Below, piece by piece: positions 61,215 to 64,000 of a DNA stretch of 64,000 nt. The stretch is from Clostridium estertheticum. Its GTDB lineage: Bacteria > Bacillota > Clostridia > Clostridiales > Clostridiaceae. The notes beneath the pieces are model-generated. The model was not told where the DNA came from, made no database searches, and saw only the letters and a list, made by a program, of their open reading frames with translations. Every line of letters begins with the position of its first letter. Within the stretch, counting starts at the first letter, position 1. The translations under genes and the position numbers were made by a program. The stretch is from NCBI RefSeq assembly GCF_011065935.2, contig NZ_JAAMNH020000001.1:1819001-1883000 (forward strand), given 5' to 3'.

Positions 61215-61559
61215 TTATTATCCTCCAATTTAAAACAATCAAATACTTCCATATATATTATGTGGAATTTAATTAACAGTTCTTAATTCATTTTCAAAAG
61301 CTAGAGATATTTGAAATCACGGCTCATCTACAAATATTTTAGAAGTTACTTTGAAAAAACTATTGGATAAAATTTATGTATTATATTCTACATGGTAAGT
61401 GAGTTCTAGAGTGCAGGGATTGACAACATTGTTTACAATCTCCGCTTTTTATAAAAGCAAAGTTATATAAATAATTATTAGGTACATTTTATGAATAAAT
61501 CCATATATTATAACAGGATGAAAATCCTTAAAAATAAATATATGGAGATGGTTTTTTTT
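61215..61559. other. Intergenic region with possible promoter
   Basis: 345 bases without a clear gene. GATTG-ACAACATTGTTTA-CAATC (61419-61441) is a small hairpin. An ATG at 61491 opens the frame of the next gene but lacks an appropriate ribosome site. Confidence 0.4.
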
Positions 61560-61856
61560 ATGGCTTTAACACTAAACTTTGATACTCCAAAAACTAGTTC
61601 GCCTCGTGCTGTTGCAGTTACAGGAACAGTTGCGGCATATAGTCTTGGATATTTAACAATTAGCCTTAACGTTACTAACGCTTCTACTGCAGCTAGGAAC
61701 CGTTCATTTTACAGAACAATAACCTATGATAATACAGCCGGTGCTACAGCTCAAGTAGTTAGTACTTCTTATACTTTGTCAATTGTACCAAAAATTTTAG
61801 GATCAGATACTATTTTATCAGCAGCACAGGCTTGGTCATACACCCCTAACGTTTAA
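61560..61856 (+). CDS. Small Ser/Thr/Ala-rich beta protein of unknown function (98 aa)
   Basis: Unrecognised. The whole chain alternates short polar and aliphatic strands (VAVTGTVAAYSLGYLTISLNV, TAQVVSTSYTLSIVPKILG) with about one third Ser/Thr/Ala and no cysteine, signal peptide or span. It could be a self-assembling surface or appendage subunit. The start is ATG 61560, with GGAGATGG eight bases before it; a longer frame from 61491 has poorer support. A strong hairpin follows. Confidence 0.6.
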   Translation: MALTLNFDTPKTSSPRAVAVTGTVAAYSLGYLTISLNVTNASTAARNRSFYRTITYDNTAGATAQVVSTSYTLSIVPKILGSDTILSAAQAWSYTPNV

Positions 61857-61871
61857 TATTAACTTTTTTAA

Positions 61872-61903
61872 AGACCATGGAGCCATAACTGGCTCCATGG
61901 TCT
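61872..61903. other. 14-bp perfect hairpin
   Basis: AGACCATGGAGCCA-TAAC-TGGCTCCATGGTCT. No T-run follows on the plus strand, so it may be an mRNA-stabilising or processing hairpin between two small genes, or a weak terminator. Confidence 0.6.
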
Positions 61904-61939
61904 AAGTTGAGGCTTTAGAAGGGAGGTGTTTTTAAGATA

Positions 61940-62260
61940 ATGGATAACCGAATCCAGCAAGAATACTGTTATTTTCATATAAAAGTGGTTATGAGATGTG
62001 AGTGCGGAGGAGCTACTATAAGAAAAGTCAGAGTTATAGGAACAGTAGCAGAAGATTCGCTATATGATGCTGTAGTAAATATTGCTGTAAAAAGAGCCAG
62101 CAGCGGTCATACGGATAATTATTACGTTGTTGATGAATATAATAACTTATTAAGCGGTATCCCTCTTTATATAGATAGAATCTATAATATGGCTATTATT
62201 CCAAAGGAAACGACCGGTGATGTTGAAACTGCGAATTTTTATGGTTCTTATAAGGTATAG
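61940..62260 (+). CDS. Small protein of unknown function (106 aa)
   Basis: Unrecognised. It has a Cys pair near the start (MRCECGGATIRKVRVIGTV), followed by mixed beta strands with aromatic residues (NYYVVDEYNNLLSGIPLYID) and no signal peptide. AAGGGAGGTG is well placed before the ATG, so it is expressed. Together with the preceding 98-residue gene and the next glycosyltransferase it may be a structural protein and its modifying enzyme. Confidence 0.6.
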   Translation: MDNRIQQEYCYFHIKVVMRCECGGATIRKVRVIGTVAEDSLYDAVVNIAVKRASSGHTDNYYVVDEYNNLLSGIPLYIDRIYNMAIIPKETTGDVETANFYGSYKV

Positions 62261-62403
62261 AGTATTATTTTTAGTAAAGTTAGTTATTTAAAACTGTATA
62301 GTACCTCAGGACAAAACATTAAATGAAATTTAATGGATACCTCGAAATGGGAATTAATACTCTTAAGTTACCCAGTGCAAACAGTGAAGAGAGGAGTAAT
62401 TTA

Positions 62404-64000
62404 GTGGAAAATATAAGTAATATAAGTTTAGATCCTAAGGCATGCGATAAAAAAACCATTGTTTTTTTTGTGAAGCAGGGATTAGATAGTTTTTTAGAAG
62501 ATATTATTAATGGATTATCAGGTGAATATTTAACTAAAAAGATAATTGTAACAGATTTCAAACAAATTGATGAAGAGATGGAATTGGCTGATATATGCTG
62601 GTTTGAATGGTGTGATGAACTAATATCCTATGGAAGTAAAATTAATCTTGCAAAGCAAAAGAAAATTATATGTAGAATACACAGTTATGAGGCCTTTACA
62701 GATTATCCAGCTAATGTTGATTGGGGAAATGTGGATAAAATCATATTTGTGGCAGAACATATTAAAAATTTTGTTATTGAAAACTTTAGCATAGATGAAG
62801 AAAAAACAATAGTAATCCCTAACGGTATTGATGACGAAAAATGGACATTTGCTGAGAGAAGACCTGGATTTAATATTGCTTATGTAGGTTATATAAATTA
62901 TAAAAAAGGGCCCATGTTATTATTACATGCTTTTAAAAGTATTTATGATAAAGATAACCAATATAAATTATTTATTGCTGGTAAGTTTCAAGATCATAGA
63001 GATGTGCTGTATTTCAATCAAATGATAAAAGAATTTGGATTAGAAGATAATGTAGTTTATGAGGGCTGGCAGGATAATCTAGATAAGTGGCTAGAAGATA
63101 AAAATTATATACTATGTACAAGTATCCTAGAATCACAAAACATGAGTGTTATGCAAGCTATGGTGAAGGGAATAAAACCTATAATTCATAATTTTGTTGG
63201 TGCAAAAAACATATATACTCATTCCTTAGTTTGGAACACAATAAATGAGGCTGTTGATATGATAACTGATAATGAATATAATTCAAAAGAATATTATTCA
63301 TTTGTTTTGAATGGTTTTGAACTTCATCAACAATTAGAAAAACTAAAGGTAGTATTTGCAAATCTACTCCAAACTAAAGAAACTACCATGATTGAGCAAC
63401 CATTAGTTACTATAGGGATAACAAATTATAATGGCAGGGAATATTTATCTAAATGTGTAGATTCTTTTATAAATCAAACTTATAAAAACATTGAAATTTT
63501 ACTTATTGATGATTGCTCAACGGATGGTTCTGAAGAAATAATCAAAGATTATGAGGAAAAATATAAAAATATACATGCAATATATCATAGCGTGAACTCA
63601 GGTGGAGCATCAAAAGGAATTCAAGAAATAATTAATAATGCAAAGGGGAAATATTTTCAGTGGATTGCTTGTGATGATTTTCCTGAAAGAGATGCTATTT
63701 ATAAATTTGTAGACTATTTAGAGAAAAACCCTAGTAAGGACTATGTATATAGTAACTTTAATATAGTAAATCAAGATAATATAAAAGTTAACCAATGGAA
63801 ATACCAGGTTTGCTCACAAAATAAAGTTGTTGAGCATATTTTTAAGTCGGCCTCCGGTGTAATACCTATGAATTGTCTATATAGATTGAGTTTTTTTAAA
63901 GATAATAAAATAAATTGGATAGTATATAGGGATAACGATTTTTCCGCAGATACATTAAATTCACTACAGTTTATAAAATATAATTGGAATTATGGAAAGA
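62404..64000 (+). CDS. Two-domain glycosyltransferase (GT4 then GT2), 3' partial
   Basis: The frame runs off the window end; 532 codons are visible. Residues 1-300 are a GT-B/GT4 domain (VIPNGIDDEKW, IAYVGYINYKKGPMLLLHAF, TSILESQNMSVMQAMVKG). A GT2 domain begins near 335: LVTIGITNYNGREYLSKCVD, ILLIDDCSTDGSEE, WIACDDFPERDA (DD site). Two transferases in one chain suggest addition of two successive sugars. The start is GTG 62404 behind AGAGGAG; an in-frame ATG at 62323 has only a weak site. Confidence 0.82.
   Translation, partial: MENISNISLDPKACDKKTIVFFVKQGLDSFLEDIINGLSGEYLTKKIIVTDFKQIDEEMELADICWFEWCDELISYGSKINLAKQKKIICRIHSYEAFTDYPANVDWGNVDKIIFVAEHIKNFVIENFSIDEEKTIVIPNGIDDEKWTFAERRPGFNIAYVGYINYKKGPMLLLHAFKSIYDKDNQYKLFIAGKFQDHRDVLYFNQMIKEFGLEDNVVYEGWQDNLDKWLEDKNYILCTSILESQNMSVMQAMVKGIKPIIHNFVGAKNIYTHSLVWNTINEAVDMITDNEYNSKEYYSFVLNGFELHQQLEKLKVVFANLLQTKETTMIEQPLVTIGITNYNGREYLSKCVDSFINQTYKNIEILLIDDCSTDGSEEIIKDYEEKYKNIHAIYHSVNSGGASKGIQEIINNAKGKYFQWIACDDFPERDAIYKFVDYLEKNPSKDYVYSNFNIVNQDNIKVNQWKYQVCSQNKVVEHIFKSASGVIPMNCLYRLSFFKDNKINWIVYRDNDFSADTLNSLQFIKYNWNYGK

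Overview
The window is low-GC, Gram-positive, anaerobic DNA that reads like a Clostridium sensu stricto chromosome; the species cannot be fixed from sequence alone. The grounds are strong AT bias, purine-rich Shine-Dalgarno sites, sporulation-type proteins (a SpoIIIAH-like protein, a GerM-like lipoprotein, two YabE-like 3D-domain proteins), a lactate-oxidising Etf operon of the electron-bifurcating type, and preQ1-I riboswitches. No rRNA, tRNA, CRISPR array or phage was seen.

Layout. 1-4.8 kb: small household and sporulation-type genes (permuted-papain-like hydrolase fragment, nucleotidase, lipoprotein, histidine phosphatase, SpoIIIAH-like/HAD pair, thioredoxin). 4.8-7.4 kb: complete preQ0 operon queD-queE-folE-queC on the minus strand behind a preQ1-I riboswitch. 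7.6-13 kb: DUF1846 protein, a GlnK/GlnL-type two-component system whose regulator carries an in-frame TGA, and a PTS EIIC-like permease with a remnant of a second copy upstream. 13.1-15.1 kb: an HgdB-like protein and its HgdC-like ATPase, controlled by a second preQ1-I riboswitch cassette nearly identical to the first. 15.3-20.2 kb: NMT1/THI5-PAS-histidine kinase, receiver-DUF2294 regulator, and a purine permease with a structured, attenuator-like leader. 20.2-25.2 kb: NatAB-like ABC exporter with a palindromic operator, and an MBOAT/SGNH acylation pair.

25.3-35.3 kb: two YabE-like paralogues flank a lactate operon (LldR-type regulator, EtfB, EtfA, FAD lactate dehydrogenase, lactate permease, lactate racemase) with a clear GntR/FadR-type operator. 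35.6-41 kb: SWIM-SNF2 helicase, a RAYT-type Y1 transposase bracketed by inverted copies of a REP-like palindromic repeat found about ten times in the window, and a RdgB-like NTPase.

41-64 kb: a surface glycosylation region. It holds at least nine glycosyltransferases (two fused to methyltransferase domains), a five-gene operon for a CDP-3,6-dideoxyhexose (gene content fits CDP-ascarylose), a very Cys-rich protein and two small beta-type proteins that may be structural or glycan-carrying, a cysteine desulfurase, a DUF3343 protein, an internally deleted IS200/IS605 element and several gene remnants. Decayed genes concentrate here, which suggests repeated reshuffling.

The observation most worth following is the ATP-dependent reductase-type pair (HgdB/HgdC-like) under preQ1 control. 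It shares promoter, aptamer and terminator architecture with the queuosine precursor operon, so it is a candidate for an undescribed step in queuosine metabolism.
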